A program made the position numbers and the translations under genes. A DNA stretch of 24,856 bases from Planctomycetaceae bacterium. GTDB lineage: Bacteria; Planctomycetota; Planctomycetia; Pirellulales; Thermoguttaceae. Below are positions 16,968-24,856 of this stretch, one piece after another (the stretch's first letter is position 1; each line of letters begins with the position of its first letter). The notes below the pieces were generated by a model that had not been told where the DNA came from, did not search any database, and saw only the letters and a list, made by a program, of their open reading frames with translations. Location: positions 1-24,856 of the forward strand of contig SFIW01000043.1 of NCBI GenBank assembly GCA_004556055.1. Reading direction: 5' to 3'.

Positions 16968-19900
16968 TTACTCCTGCGAGGACTCGCATACCACGCGGAA
17001 ACCGACGTCGAAAACGCGCTGCCATGGATAATACTCTTTCACAAACGACGCGGTCGCTCGATAAGGACGATCTCGCCACGATCCTCCGCGCGCTTCATAC
17101 AAAGGCGCTTGTTGATCCATCAAATCGACTCCATACGACGGCGATTGGCTACTCGAAGTCCACTCGGAAACGTTTCCGTGCATGTCGTACAAACCCCAGG
17201 CGTTCGGCAAATAATGTCCCGGTTTTTCCGAAAGGAAACCGTTGTCGCAGTAACGTCGATCTTTCGGAACCCAATCGTCGTAATACGTCACCGCAGGGTT
17301 CGGGATCCTTTGACGAATGTAGTTGTCGCAGATAAATTCGATTAACGTTTGATCGGCCAGATTGGCGTACCGCGTGTAGTTGGCGTCCCAGTCGCCGAAA
17401 CTAAACGGCGTGTTCGCGCCGGCTAGACACGCATGTTTCCACTCTTCGCCGCTGGGAAGTCTGAAGACTTTTCCCGTTTTTTCCGAAAGCCAGTCGCAGA
17501 ACGCCGTCGCTTCATTCCATGAAACGCGGCAGACGGGCAACTCAGGCTCGTTGACGAAGAAGCCCCGGAATCCGTGCGACAAGCCCTGACGCGACTCGAC
17601 GCCGGAGTCGTGCGTCGGATCAAAGATTTCAAATTGCGCGTTTGTTACCTCATAAGTTCCAACCCACAGAGATTTCGACTCGCTGTTCAACGGTTGAATC
17701 TTTTGCAGCTTCAAACTCACGGTTGGAGTCAACCGAACGGTCATTGTATCGCCGTCCGTTTCAACCGCAACCTTTGCGTCATCCGGAGAGGAGACGACGT
17801 CCTTGCGTTCGTTGGGAACTAAGTACGGTTCGCTCATATTCCAAACTTCAGTTTTCTGGGCGACTCGATTCCAATCCGTACGATTCGGATTTTCCCATCC
17901 GGGTTCTTGAGGCTTATTCTTAATCGCTTTGACGTCGAGAGGGAGCAATTCGCGTTCAAGTCGATCGCGCAACTCCTCCCCGCTCGGGAAGCTTCTCTTT
18001 CCTTCTGAGACCTCTTGGAAAATTTGGCGTTCCCAATCAGACAGACGCGTATTAACAGGAACGCGCATCCATGCCAGCTCTGTCAAGGCGCCGGAAAGCT
18101 TTGGATCGTACATCGTTCCGCGAACTTCCTCGGAGACGTCCTCAAAGTTTGCATACAACTCCAGGAGTTCCTTTCGGCGCTTATTCCAATAATTAACGTT
18201 GTTGTCGCCCGCAAATTCCGTCCACGTGCCGTGGTACGGGGTATTCATATCAATCCAGGTAATGATACGATCCCACGCGTCGGCGTCCATCTGCAATCCA
18301 TAGTGGCCGTTAGCTAAGATCTGATACAACTCTGTTGTATTTGCGCTGAACTCCATTGGATTAAGCAAGAAGTAATCGCTTTCGAGTCCAGGGGCTCGCA
18401 CATAGGCCTGAAGATTCAGGTAGGAGGTGGAAAACTTACCGCATTTATCGCGAGGTTCCCCCATCTGGAGAGCGCTGACAAAATCTTGAACGATGTTGCC
18501 GCCTCGCAAGTCAAAGGCGACGACGCCCCAATTGTGATCCTGTCCGTCATGACATGCGACGCAATAATGATCGAGAACAGGCTGCACCTCTCGTTCGTAC
18601 GAGAAACCGCGCATTGGACCGTTCCATGGAATGATTTCCGCAACCTTGTCCGATTTAAAAGCCAAGCTCGAAACGGCGTTCGTCGTATTCTCATCTTCGT
18701 GACATCCCACGCAAGACAAAGTTTCACCAGGCATCGCCGTAAACCACGAACGCATTTGCTGGAGAGCTTGACCGTTTTCATCGAGAGGCTGAATAGCAAT
18801 CGGCACGTTCGCGGGGACTTTAAACAAGGCCGAACCATCCTCGTTTACAGGGACGACGCCGAGAACCTGTCGCACGTCCCAAGGGCCGTCGACTCCAATG
18901 ATCGACGAAGCGCCGCCCACCATCGGATAAAGGTAATTGTAAGAATATAACCGCAAATACTTTACAGTTCCTCGCGGAACGTTCTTCAATCCGTCGCCAT
19001 AGTAGACGTCGGAACAATAAACAGTCGCTTCCTGACTCGTAAGATCGACTCGATCCTGAATCACGGGGGGACGATCAGTCTCGCGCCAAGGAGACGGTTC
19101 AAAACACGCGAAATTCTCGTTCTCCATTAGGAGATACATATTGTCGAAACGATCGACGAGATAAATTCCCCACAAGGCGTTCCTATCAGGCTGAGCCGCG
19201 ACCAAATAATAATCTTCGCTCAATGGGAACGGGTGCAAGAATTTCGGCCAGCTCTCGTCGACGATATTATCTCCCCAAAGGGTTGAATGATATTTTGGAT
19301 CAGTTCGAGATTCAACTTGTTTCGGATAACCGCAGATTCTTTCAACAGCGCCTTGATTCTCTTTACGTCCTTTTTGAACGTCGAAAAGAACCAATTCCCC
19401 CATTCTGGAAACCCCGTGATGCCCCGTCACAATGCAGCAAAACTTTGAAGTTGAATCGGGGATCGGACGCGCGTACATCATCGAAACCGGCCACAGGGAA
19501 TTTGAACCATAGTGGGCGCGCTGATTTGTGCCGTCGGGATTCATCTGGAAAAGCAAACGACTCGGAACATGCGGAATGTCGGTATATTCCCAGCGAAGAT
19601 ACAGAACTCTTCCGTCGGGCATGAGAGTCGGGCACCAGTTATGCTCCTGATCGAAGGTCAACCGGCGAATAGAGTTGTCTTCCGCGTTAAGCTTAAAGGT
19701 GTTCGTCACTCTTGTTGTTCCGGAGACGCAAGGGACGGCAATATAGCACGCAGTCGACATGAAGATAACCGAGTCGTCGGGCATATAGCACGCGTCGTAG
19801 TTGTCGGCGTCAGGCATTTCCGGAAGCTTCGGCTTCATAATTTCGTCGGTAGTCTTACCCTCCCTCGCGGCGTTAAGATCCAGCTCGAAGACGTTCCAAC

Positions 19901-21389
19901 GACGTTCGCGAGTCAGCGATGAAACCAGCGCTTTATCGGCGTCAAAGTGCAAATCTAAATCGCCCAAGAAAGTTGGATAATCCGGCTTGAAGAGAGAATG
20001 AGAAGAAGGCGCGACGTCCTTATCTTGGGAAATTATGTCGTCGACTTCATCCGGATCAGACTTATCAAAAACGAAGGGGAAAGAGAGCGTATTGAGCGAA
20101 TCGTCAAAGCCGTTGGGATTGAGAACGCAGTTGCTCTGATAATTTTGCGGTAAGCCAAGATCCCTTGCGTTTCTCAAAACAAAGAGGAGTTGATCAAAAT
20201 CCAAGATCGGATTTGCCCATCCGATTCTGGCGTACAGACGTACCGCTTCAAAGTAAACGCGGCAACATTCTTCGGCGTCTTCTGCGGAAGTCTCAGAGTT
20301 TAATCCGGCAAAACAACGTCGACCATTCTCGCGAATCGTTTCGATGCGCTCGTACGATTTCGCCAGATAGCTATCGTCGCCAATATCTTGACGGAAGCGC
20401 TCAATACTTTCTTTAGAGCGGTTTAAGAGGGATTCGAAACGCTCTGCGGTGAGAATAAAGGATTCGGAGTTTGGAAGCCGCGCCGACGTTTCATCCGTCG
20501 AACCGTCTATACGCGCGCGAACGTACAACAAAGTTCCGGAGCCCTGTTCGGCGCTTTCCGCCGCAAACATTCCCGGCGTATAGGTAAGCTCGTCGAACAA
20601 ATCGATTTCGCGATCGTCATCCGAAATCGGCGACGTCGAAACGACAAAATGCACGCTATCTTTGGGAGCTAGCGCGATCGCCGTTTCGCGCGCGAAATGA
20701 TCGCTAAAGGTCTCGCCGCTTTCCCTTTTCTGGTAACGATCGCGCGCGTACGGTTCGTACCATCCGCCGCTCCAGGGACTTGGCTGCCAGGTCTCTTGTA
20801 ATTTTTGTTTTACAATGGCGCGAGGCGCGTTCCAACTTTTTTTCAGATCAAAGGTGGGCACAAGTTTAAACGCGCTGAAATGAGGAATATCAGGAGAGAA
20901 TGCGTGGATGGTTAACTCGTGGACTCCCGCCGTTACGTTCGTTAAAAGAACTTCTCGATTCCAGGTTGAAGCGCTGGTCAACCAGCTGCCGTTCGTAGCG
21001 GCTAACGCTTGCTCAGAAACGACCTTGCCATCCAATTCGACGGTAAGAGGTCGAGAGTCGCAAGCGCTATAAAATCCCCACAGTTCATAATCGCCCGTTT
21101 CGGGGAATTCCAGTTCATACGTCGCTCTTGAATCGGAGGAATTAGGACCGGGACTTAACGCGACATATCGATCGGAATAAGGAAGTCCTCGAAGGGTCAT
21201 GTCCCCGCCGGTAAACCATTCGGCGCGAAAAGTGAAAGATTGTCGCGCCGACGTTTCCCCCGCCTCAAGAGAGGAAAAACAGCCGACAAGACAAAGAGAA
21301 AAAACACTATAGGCTACTATCTTTAGGACGTCGAGCTTACTAAAAACTTCGCGTAAAGCCAGTCCCCTCTTACCAAAGATCCATTTCAA
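16968..21389 (-). CDS. Secreted HzsA-like / cytochrome-c-like / SUMF1-domain fusion protein
   Basis: This 1473-residue exported protein has a membrane segment at about 21-36 ending in LVGC, so Cys37 is a plausible lipoprotein site. Residues ~50-165 look like a beta-sandwich carbohydrate-binding-type module (ETGDYELWGFYSACDSRP). Residues ~480-890 resemble the hydrazine synthase alpha middle region found widely in planctomycetes (RVLYLRWEYTDIPH, MNPDGTNQRAHYGSN). Two haem c motifs follow, CVGCH at 893-897 and CVACH at 943-947. The last ~240 residues are a formylglycine-generating-enzyme fold (DMHGNVSEW, ARGGSWRDRP, VGFRVV), but the catalytic cysteine region reads NVSEWTSSS, so it is probably a binding domain. 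The natural reaction is unknown, and nothing else points to anammox. Start: weak AAGGA 13 bases upstream. Confidence 0.82.
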   Translation of the reverse strand: MKWIFGKRGLALREVFSKLDVLKIVAYSVFSLCLVGCFSSLEAGETSARQSFTFRAEWFTGGDMTLRGLPYSDRYVALSPGPNSSDSRATYELEFPETGDYELWGFYSACDSRPLTVELDGKVVSEQALAATNGSWLTSASTWNREVLLTNVTAGVHELTIHAFSPDIPHFSAFKLVPTFDLKKSWNAPRAIVKQKLQETWQPSPWSGGWYEPYARDRYQKRESGETFSDHFARETAIALAPKDSVHFVVSTSPISDDDREIDLFDELTYTPGMFAAESAEQGSGTLLYVRARIDGSTDETSARLPNSESFILTAERFESLLNRSKESIERFRQDIGDDSYLAKSYERIETIRENGRRCFAGLNSETSAEDAEECCRVYFEAVRLYARIGWANPILDFDQLLFVLRNARDLGLPQNYQSNCVLNPNGFDDSLNTLSFPFVFDKSDPDEVDDIISQDKDVAPSSHSLFKPDYPTFLGDLDLHFDADKALVSSLTRERRWNVFELDLNAAREGKTTDEIMKPKLPEMPDADNYDACYMPDDSVIFMSTACYIAVPCVSGTTRVTNTFKLNAEDNSIRRLTFDQEHNWCPTLMPDGRVLYLRWEYTDIPHVPSRLLFQMNPDGTNQRAHYGSNSLWPVSMMYARPIPDSTSKFCCIVTGHHGVSRMGELVLFDVQKGRKENQGAVERICGYPKQVESRTDPKYHSTLWGDNIVDESWPKFLHPFPLSEDYYLVAAQPDRNALWGIYLVDRFDNMYLLMENENFACFEPSPWRETDRPPVIQDRVDLTSQEATVYCSDVYYGDGLKNVPRGTVKYLRLYSYNYLYPMVGGASSIIGVDGPWDVRQVLGVVPVNEDGSALFKVPANVPIAIQPLDENGQALQQMRSWFTAMPGETLSCVGCHEDENTTNAVSSLAFKSDKVAEIIPWNGPMRGFSYEREVQPVLDHYCVACHDGQDHNWGVVAFDLRGGNIVQDFVSALQMGEPRDKCGKFSTSYLNLQAYVRAPGLESDYFLLNPMEFSANTTELYQILANGHYGLQMDADAWDRIITWIDMNTPYHGTWTEFAGDNNVNYWNKRRKELLELYANFEDVSEEVRGTMYDPKLSGALTELAWMRVPVNTRLSDWERQIFQEVSEGKRSFPSGEELRDRLERELLPLDVKAIKNKPQEPGWENPNRTDWNRVAQKTEVWNMSEPYLVPNERKDVVSSPDDAKVAVETDGDTMTVRLTPTVSLKLQKIQPLNSESKSLWVGTYEVTNAQFEIFDPTHDSGVESRQGLSHGFRGFFVNEPELPVCRVSWNEATAFCDWLSEKTGKVFRLPSGEEWKHACLAGANTPFSFGDWDANYTRYANLADQTLIEFICDNYIRQRIPNPAVTYYDDWVPKDRRYCDNGFLSEKPGHYLPNAWGLYDMHGNVSEWTSSSQSPSYGVDLMDQQAPLYEARGGSWRDRPYRATASFVKEYYPWQRVFDVGFRVVCESSQE

Positions 21390-21518
21390 CGATAGGTTCC
21401 TTACTTAATGACAAGAAGAATTACGGCAAATCAAAAGTTGCAGGAAAATTTTACTGTCTCGCTTCTCCAGCGCGCAACCACGTCTTTACATAGGTTTTAG
21501 TATTGGAAAAACACCCTA

Positions 21519-21547
21519 ATCATAGCGACGCCCAAAGAAATAGTCAA
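21519..21547 (-). promoter_or_regulatory. Sigma70-type promoter of the 1473-residue gene
   Basis: On the minus strand TTGACT (21542-21547) and TATGAT (21519-21524) are spaced by 17 bases, each matching the consensus at 5 of 6 positions. The transcript would begin near 21512, leaving a leader of about 120 bases. Confidence 0.65.
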
Positions 21548-21671
21548 TTAAATGTTAGAAAAAACGCCTTTCTTTTCAAATTATCTCAAACTTTTATAAT
21601 TAGATCCAGGAAACACAGACTCCCCCTCTTTCCACTCAAATCGGGTCTTGGACGCTAAATTGCGCCAACGC

Positions 21672-21699
21672 CTGACAGCTTGCTCTAAAATCTGATAAC
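21672..21699 (+). promoter_or_regulatory. Weak candidate promoter of the CinA-like gene
   Basis: CTGACA (21672-21677) and GATAAC (21694-21699) are 16 bases apart, with 5/6 and 4/6 matches. They lie about 50 bases before the start codon. No Shine-Dalgarno sequence is visible before that ATG. Confidence 0.25.
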
Positions 21700-21747
21700 T
21701 CAAAGTCCAGCTCTTTACGTTCCGAAGTCCAAAAACTTTTATCTACA

Positions 21748-23100
21748 ATGGCAAACTTCAAAGAAAAAAATCAAATAACGGCGGAAATAATTCTCATAGA
21801 AGATGAAATCGTGTCCGAAGCTCTCCAATATAACGACGTTAAGTTAATGCGTCGCGCTCTTGAAAGAATGGGATTGCGCGACAATTATTTCACACTTGTT
21901 CGAGGAGAATCCAAAAAACTTGGAGACGTCCTTTCGACGGCCTCGCAACGCGTCGAAGTCGTTCTATGCGTTGGAAGCCCTCAATTATTGCGCGAAGCTC
22001 TTGTAGAACAAGTCGCCGCCCAATTGACGGCGGCGGGATACTCTTCCGTCAACGGGTACTCCTTTTCCTCGCGTCCCAAAGAAGCGCAATCGCCTTCCGC
22101 GGACGCAATCATTCAAGACGCGCAAGGCGTCTCCGCTGAAGATAAAACAGTAGGAATCCTTCTTTTAAAGACGTTCTGTAAAGATACGCCTCCTTGGCAA
22201 GATTCTCGATTGAACGAGAACGCGTCGCGTCTACTCGTCGCCTTACCCTCCTTGCCGTCCAATCTTGGCGAACTATTGGAAGATCCTTCCCTTCAGTCGG
22301 AAATTCGTCGATTTTTATACGAACCTCAAACCTTAGCGACCAGGCGTTTTCAGACCAAACGCCTTCACGCGTTTGGACTAGATGAATCTTCAACTGAACG
22401 GCTTTTAGACTTTTTGAATACACAACAATCGAGTCCTACGGTGAGAATCTCGTCGCACGACGGGATCGTTACGCTTTTGATAGTCGCCGAGGGCGCTACG
22501 GAGACGGAATGCGAGGCTCAAGTCCATGAAATGTCGGAGATTATTTATCGCAAGATAGGACGATTCATTTTTGGAGAAGATAGCGAGACGTTCCAAGAAG
22601 TCTTTGGTCGCAACCTGCGCGCGCAGGCGCGTAAAGTTGGCCTGCTGGATTGGGGAGCCCAGGGAGCGCTGGCCCAAGTTGTCGACGCGGATATTCTCAC
22701 ATTCGGAATGACTTTTGGCGCTGGAGAACGCGAGCGCTACGAACGACTCTTTGCCGACGAGTTATTCGTCTCCGAGCCGTCTCCCCTTTCCGACGACGAA
22801 ATGGATTCCGCTTTGAACTTGGTCTCTTCGACATACGCGATCGACGCCTCTGAAATACGCCAACACGCCGATCTTGGACGCTATCCCGACAACGTAGACT
22901 ACCTTCTTGCCATAGGCCCCCGCACGTCTCTTTCAGATACAGATTCGCTCAAACAAAAAGTAGACGTCGTCTTCGTTGACTTACGGGAGCCTCAGGCTCC
23001 TCTGGCATACAGAGAAACCTACGCGTTTGAGGAATCAAAAGGAATGTCGGACGTCCATATTTGTAATTGCGCGCTAAATCTCCTTCTAAAGAGGCAATAA
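21748..23100 (+). CDS. CinA-like protein with degenerate active-site motifs
   Basis: The 450-residue protein follows the CinA layout. An N-terminal MoCF-like part has AEIILIEDEIVSEALQYN (12-29), where CinA has AEII..GDEL. The middle domain is the most recognisable (KRLHAFGLDESSTERLL, 204-220; IGRFIFGEDSETFQEV, 270-285). A C-terminal region corresponds to the NMN-deamidase (PncC) domain. There the normal AESCTGG reads LLDWGAQG at 299-306, losing the catalytic serine, and the GGxGPT motif of the MoCF part is missing near CVGSPQ (74-79). Canonical CinA/PncC hydrolyses the amide of NMN to recycle NAD. This one is unlikely to do so and may be structural or regulatory. The 7-A run near the start makes the first codons sensitive to sequencing error. 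Confidence 0.65.
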   Translation: MANFKEKNQITAEIILIEDEIVSEALQYNDVKLMRRALERMGLRDNYFTLVRGESKKLGDVLSTASQRVEVVLCVGSPQLLREALVEQVAAQLTAAGYSSVNGYSFSSRPKEAQSPSADAIIQDAQGVSAEDKTVGILLLKTFCKDTPPWQDSRLNENASRLLVALPSLPSNLGELLEDPSLQSEIRRFLYEPQTLATRRFQTKRLHAFGLDESSTERLLDFLNTQQSSPTVRISSHDGIVTLLIVAEGATETECEAQVHEMSEIIYRKIGRFIFGEDSETFQEVFGRNLRAQARKVGLLDWGAQGALAQVVDADILTFGMTFGAGERERYERLFADELFVSEPSPLSDDEMDSALNLVSSTYAIDASEIRQHADLGRYPDNVDYLLAIGPRTSLSDTDSLKQKVDVVFVDLREPQAPLAYRETYAFEESKGMSDVHICNCALNLLLKRQ

Positions 23101-23128
23101 AAAAGGGAGTCGTCGTCGACAAACTCCC
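23099..23128 (-). terminator. Intrinsic terminator of the sugar-isomerase-like gene
   Basis: On the minus strand GGGAGT (23123-23128) pairs with ACTCCC (23105-23110) around a 12-base loop and is followed at once by six T (23099-23104). The T-run overlaps the stop codon of the convergent CinA-like gene. Confidence 0.8.
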
Positions 23129-23155
23129 TCGAATGAGTCAACTTTCTGACGAAAA

Positions 23156-24037
23156 TCAGACGTCGCAAAGTTTGACGGCTTCGTACAACGAATCGACGCC
23201 GTGTTTGGGGATGAACTCGTGCGCAACGTACCCCTTGTATCCAAGCTCCTTGATCGCGCGCATAATTGCGGGATAGTAGAGTTCTTGTTGATCGTCGAGA
23301 TCGTTGCGACCGGGGCATCCCGCAGTATGGAAATGACCGATGCAATCGATGGCGCGGCGAATGTTATAGATATCGTCGCCGTCCATGCGATGCATGTGAT
23401 AGATATCATAGAGCAACTTGACGCGTTCGCTTCCGACGCCCTTGATAAGATCAATTCCCCATTGCACGGAGTCCGCCATGTAATCGCCATGATCTTTCGA
23501 ATTCAGCAGTTCCATACAAATGTTGACGTTATGCTTTTCAGCAATGAGAGCAACTCGTTTAAGAGCTTCAATGCAGTTCTTGAGACCTTCTTGAGGATCC
23601 ATTCCGTTGCAATTGCCTGACAACGAAATCAAATTCGGAACGCTCAGTTCCGCCGCCATGGGAATGTATTTCTCGTAGGAAGCGACGATGCGGTCGTGAT
23701 TCTCTTTACGGTTGATTCCCACAGGAATTTGCACTTCAGGGACGTTACCCATCGTTACGGTCATGCCGTGGTCGCGAACAAGTTCCCAATCGCTAGGATT
23801 AATGAGGTCGACGCCAACCATTCCCATGCTCTTGCAGAGGTCGCAGAATTCGGCTAGCGGGTAAGAACCGAAGCACCATTTACTAACCGACTGCTTAATA
23901 TCGCCCTTGAAGCCTTCAGGAATCGAATATTCCTTATCCTCGGCGACAACGCGACGCTGTCCGCCTAAAAGACTTGCGGCTGCGCATCCGGCGATTGCGC
24001 ACGAAAGAACTTCACGCCTTGTAATATTCCTATGCAT
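23156..24037 (-). CDS. Tat-exported hydroxypyruvate-isomerase-like TIM barrel protein
   Basis: The 293-residue protein belongs to the xylose-isomerase-like TIM barrel (AP endonuclease 2) superfamily, Hyi-like branch. An N-terminal twin-arginine signal (TRREVLSCAIAGCAAASLL, residues 6-24) means it is folded in the cytoplasm and then exported. Likely metal ligands are Glu176 (CMELLNSKDHGDY), Asp211 (LLYDIYHMH), His in GHFHTAGCPGR (235-238) and Glu274 (AHEFIP). They match the Glu-Asp-His/Gln-Glu set of the family. The reaction would be isomerisation or epimerisation of a small hydroxy-keto acid or sugar. Exported homologues are common in planctomycetes and their substrates are mostly unknown. 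It stands alone, with its own terminator. Confidence 0.88.
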   Translation of the reverse strand: MHRNITRREVLSCAIAGCAAASLLGGQRRVVAEDKEYSIPEGFKGDIKQSVSKWCFGSYPLAEFCDLCKSMGMVGVDLINPSDWELVRDHGMTVTMGNVPEVQIPVGINRKENHDRIVASYEKYIPMAAELSVPNLISLSGNCNGMDPQEGLKNCIEALKRVALIAEKHNVNICMELLNSKDHGDYMADSVQWGIDLIKGVGSERVKLLYDIYHMHRMDGDDIYNIRRAIDCIGHFHTAGCPGRNDLDDQQELYYPAIMRAIKELGYKGYVAHEFIPKHGVDSLYEAVKLCDV

Positions 24038-24129
24038 TTATAGACCCTTTTAACATCATTACTATAGTTAAAGCAATTAATAACAAACGCCAGCAGATTT
24101 ATATTCTAAACCGAAACGTACTGAAGTTC

Positions 24130-24158
24130 ATTTTACACAAAACAAAATGCCCCGTAAA
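24130..24158 (-). promoter_or_regulatory. Candidate promoter of the Tat-exported isomerase gene
   Basis: On the minus strand TTTACG (24153-24158) and TAAAAT (24130-24135) are 17 bases apart (4/6 and 5/6 matches). This would give a leader of about 85 bases. Confidence 0.3.
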
Positions 24159-24284
24159 TAGTCGTAAAAGATTCGACTCGGCATAGCCTAACAACGCGCT
24201 ACGATTGATTTTGGGCGGAGGCTTGCAAAAACTAAGGCCAACGTTTCTCTTTTTCATTTTCACGTCGTGCTTTCACGCGTGAAA

Positions 24285-24440
24285 TTACGATCTCTCCTCA
24301 ATTTTACTTTTTGCGATTTTCGCCATTTCTCTTGACTCGTTTACTTTCTTCGTGAGTTCGCTAAATTTGTCTACAGGCGGTTCGAAAGCTCCATATTTTA
24401 GAGCGTCGCTCATTCCCTTGATAGAATCGCCGGCTTTTTT
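24285..24440 (-). other. Slippery heptamer and in-phase -1 frame extension
   Basis: A_AAA_AAG occurs in the correct phase at 24440-24434 of the repeat-protein gene. Slipping back one base enters a frame open for 49 codons to TAA at 24285-24287. It starts AGDSIKGMSDALKYGAF and ends AKIAKSKIEERS, with the same Lys/Glu/Ser-rich helical composition as the upstream part. Either this is programmed -1 frameshifting as in dnaX, or one A has been lost from a homopolymer that was originally eight long. No clear stimulatory Shine-Dalgarno sequence was seen upstream. Confidence 0.5.
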
Positions 24441-24856
24441 TGCGCGGTCTTTCTTAGATCTTCAAGCTCTTTGGCGGCTTTCTTTGCGGCTTCGGCGGCT
24501 TCTCTTTCGAGCTTCTTGGCGGCTTTGTCCGTTTGTCCTACCAATTCGCCCATCGCGTTATAGACGTTGCCTACTTCGTCCGCATACATGCCAAGGGCTA
24601 GTTGAGTTCTAGAAAGTCCTTCGGTAAAGCCCCCTTGAAACGTCCGAATATTCCCCAACTCGTCGGTATATTGTCCTAGCTTAATTTGGGCGTTAGATAA
24701 TCCTTCTACACATTGCCCTAGACCATTCGTTAAAAGCCCTTGTTCGTTGTAGAAAAGGCCAAGGGCTCTTTGACTCTTCGTCAACGATGCGTTCAGTTGT
24801 TCAACGGATTTAGTAAACTTTATATCGATATCGCTAGTATCAACCGTGATCTTTAC
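24410..24856 (-). CDS. 28-residue-repeat coiled-coil protein, C-terminal part (cut by window edge)
   Basis: The frame runs in from the right edge (VKITVDTSDIDIKF) and stops at 24410, giving 148 residues here; the true start lies outside. Three exact 28-residue units follow one another at 24784-24701, 24700-24617 and 24616-24533. They share the pattern L-[ST]-x2-Q-x2-LG-x-[YF]-x-[DN]-E-x-G near their starts. An Ala/Lys/Glu-rich helix (AAKKLEREAAEAAKKAAKEL) comes next. The last seven residues (PAILSRE) look out of character, while the -1 frame continues the helical style for 49 more codons. The family is not recognised. Phage tape-measure or surface fibre proteins have a broadly similar make-up, but there is no other phage gene nearby. 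Confidence 0.6.
   Translation of the reverse strand, partial: VKITVDTSDIDIKFTKSVEQLNASLTKSQRALGLFYNEQGLLTNGLGQCVEGLSNAQIKLGQYTDELGNIRTFQGGFTEGLSRTQLALGMYADEVGNVYNAMGELVGQTDKAAKKLEREAAEAAKKAAKELEDLRKTAQKKPAILSRE

Larger units (their letters stand above)
21390..21747. other. Divergent intergenic region
   Basis: This gap of about 358 bases carries a good minus-strand promoter (21519-21547) and a weak plus-strand candidate (21672-21699). It is otherwise AT-rich and featureless; no small gene or repeat was seen. Confidence 0.5.

Noticed and set aside
17024..19922. Many open frames of 70-150 codons opposite the 1473-residue gene
   Set aside because: They lie antisense to a frame with clear domains, have basic, low-complexity compositions and no recognisable motifs. 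They are shadows of its codon bias.
16968..21389. Anammox hydrazine synthase
   Set aside because: Only a similar module is present. No HzsBC, hydrazine dehydrogenase or other anammox genes are nearby, and such modules are widespread in non-anammox planctomycetes.
24285..24856. Prophage tail tape-measure gene
   Set aside because: The composition is suggestive, but there is no other phage gene, attachment site or integrase in the window.
1..24856. CRISPR arrays, tRNA genes, insertion sequences
   Set aside because: No regularly spaced direct repeats, cloverleaf with CCA-adjacent acceptor stem, or transposase frame was seen on either strand.

Overview
The window looks like a chromosomal piece of a member of the Planctomycetota, probably a moderate-GC relative of the Pirellulales/Thermoguttaceae. 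This is inferred from gene content and not from any marker RNA. The supporting genes are a giant secreted protein joining a hydrazine-synthase-alpha-like region, CxxCH haem motifs and a sulfatase-modifying-factor fold; a Tat-exported hydroxypyruvate-isomerase-like TIM barrel; a 'type 1' UDP-sugar pyrophosphorylase; and an ABC-2 export operon with a large membrane-anchored partner. No rRNA, tRNA, transposase or CRISPR array was seen.

Layout. 1-326 (-): start of a TetR regulator, cut by the left edge. 487-5536 (-): tightly coupled three-gene operon (ABC ATPase, ABC-2 permease, anchored protein; 4-base and 1-base overlaps) ending at a strong terminator at 376-410. A sigma70-type promoter at 5807-5835 and a foldable ~136-nt segment precede it. 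6082-9861 (+): UDP-sugar pyrophosphorylase with its own terminator, PlsC-type acyltransferase, secreted beta-helix protein, terminator. 9948-14371 (-): pyrG, fabI-like, nagA and a flavodoxin-type iron-sulfur flavoprotein, all in one direction. 14678-16789 (-): metG with a textbook terminator. 16968-21389 (-): the 1473-residue lipoprotein/cytochrome/SUMF1 fusion, with a good promoter. 21748-23100 (+): degenerate CinA-like protein. 23156-24037 (-): Tat-exported sugar isomerase-like protein. 24285-24856 (-): right-edge fragment of a repeat protein with a possible -1 frameshift.

Most genes are housekeeping: CTP supply, fatty acid and phospholipid synthesis, amino-sugar catabolism, nucleotide sugars, Met-tRNA charging. 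They sit beside envelope or secreted proteins of uncertain role. The observations most worth a second look are: an ABC ATPase that keeps the signature, Walker B and H-loop but has lost the whole Walker A segment in frame; a slippery A_AAA_AAG heptamer followed by 49 in-phase -1 codons in a protein made of exact 28-residue repeats; a CinA homologue whose two active-site motifs are both eroded; and a FabI whose second active-site tyrosine is replaced by isoleucine.
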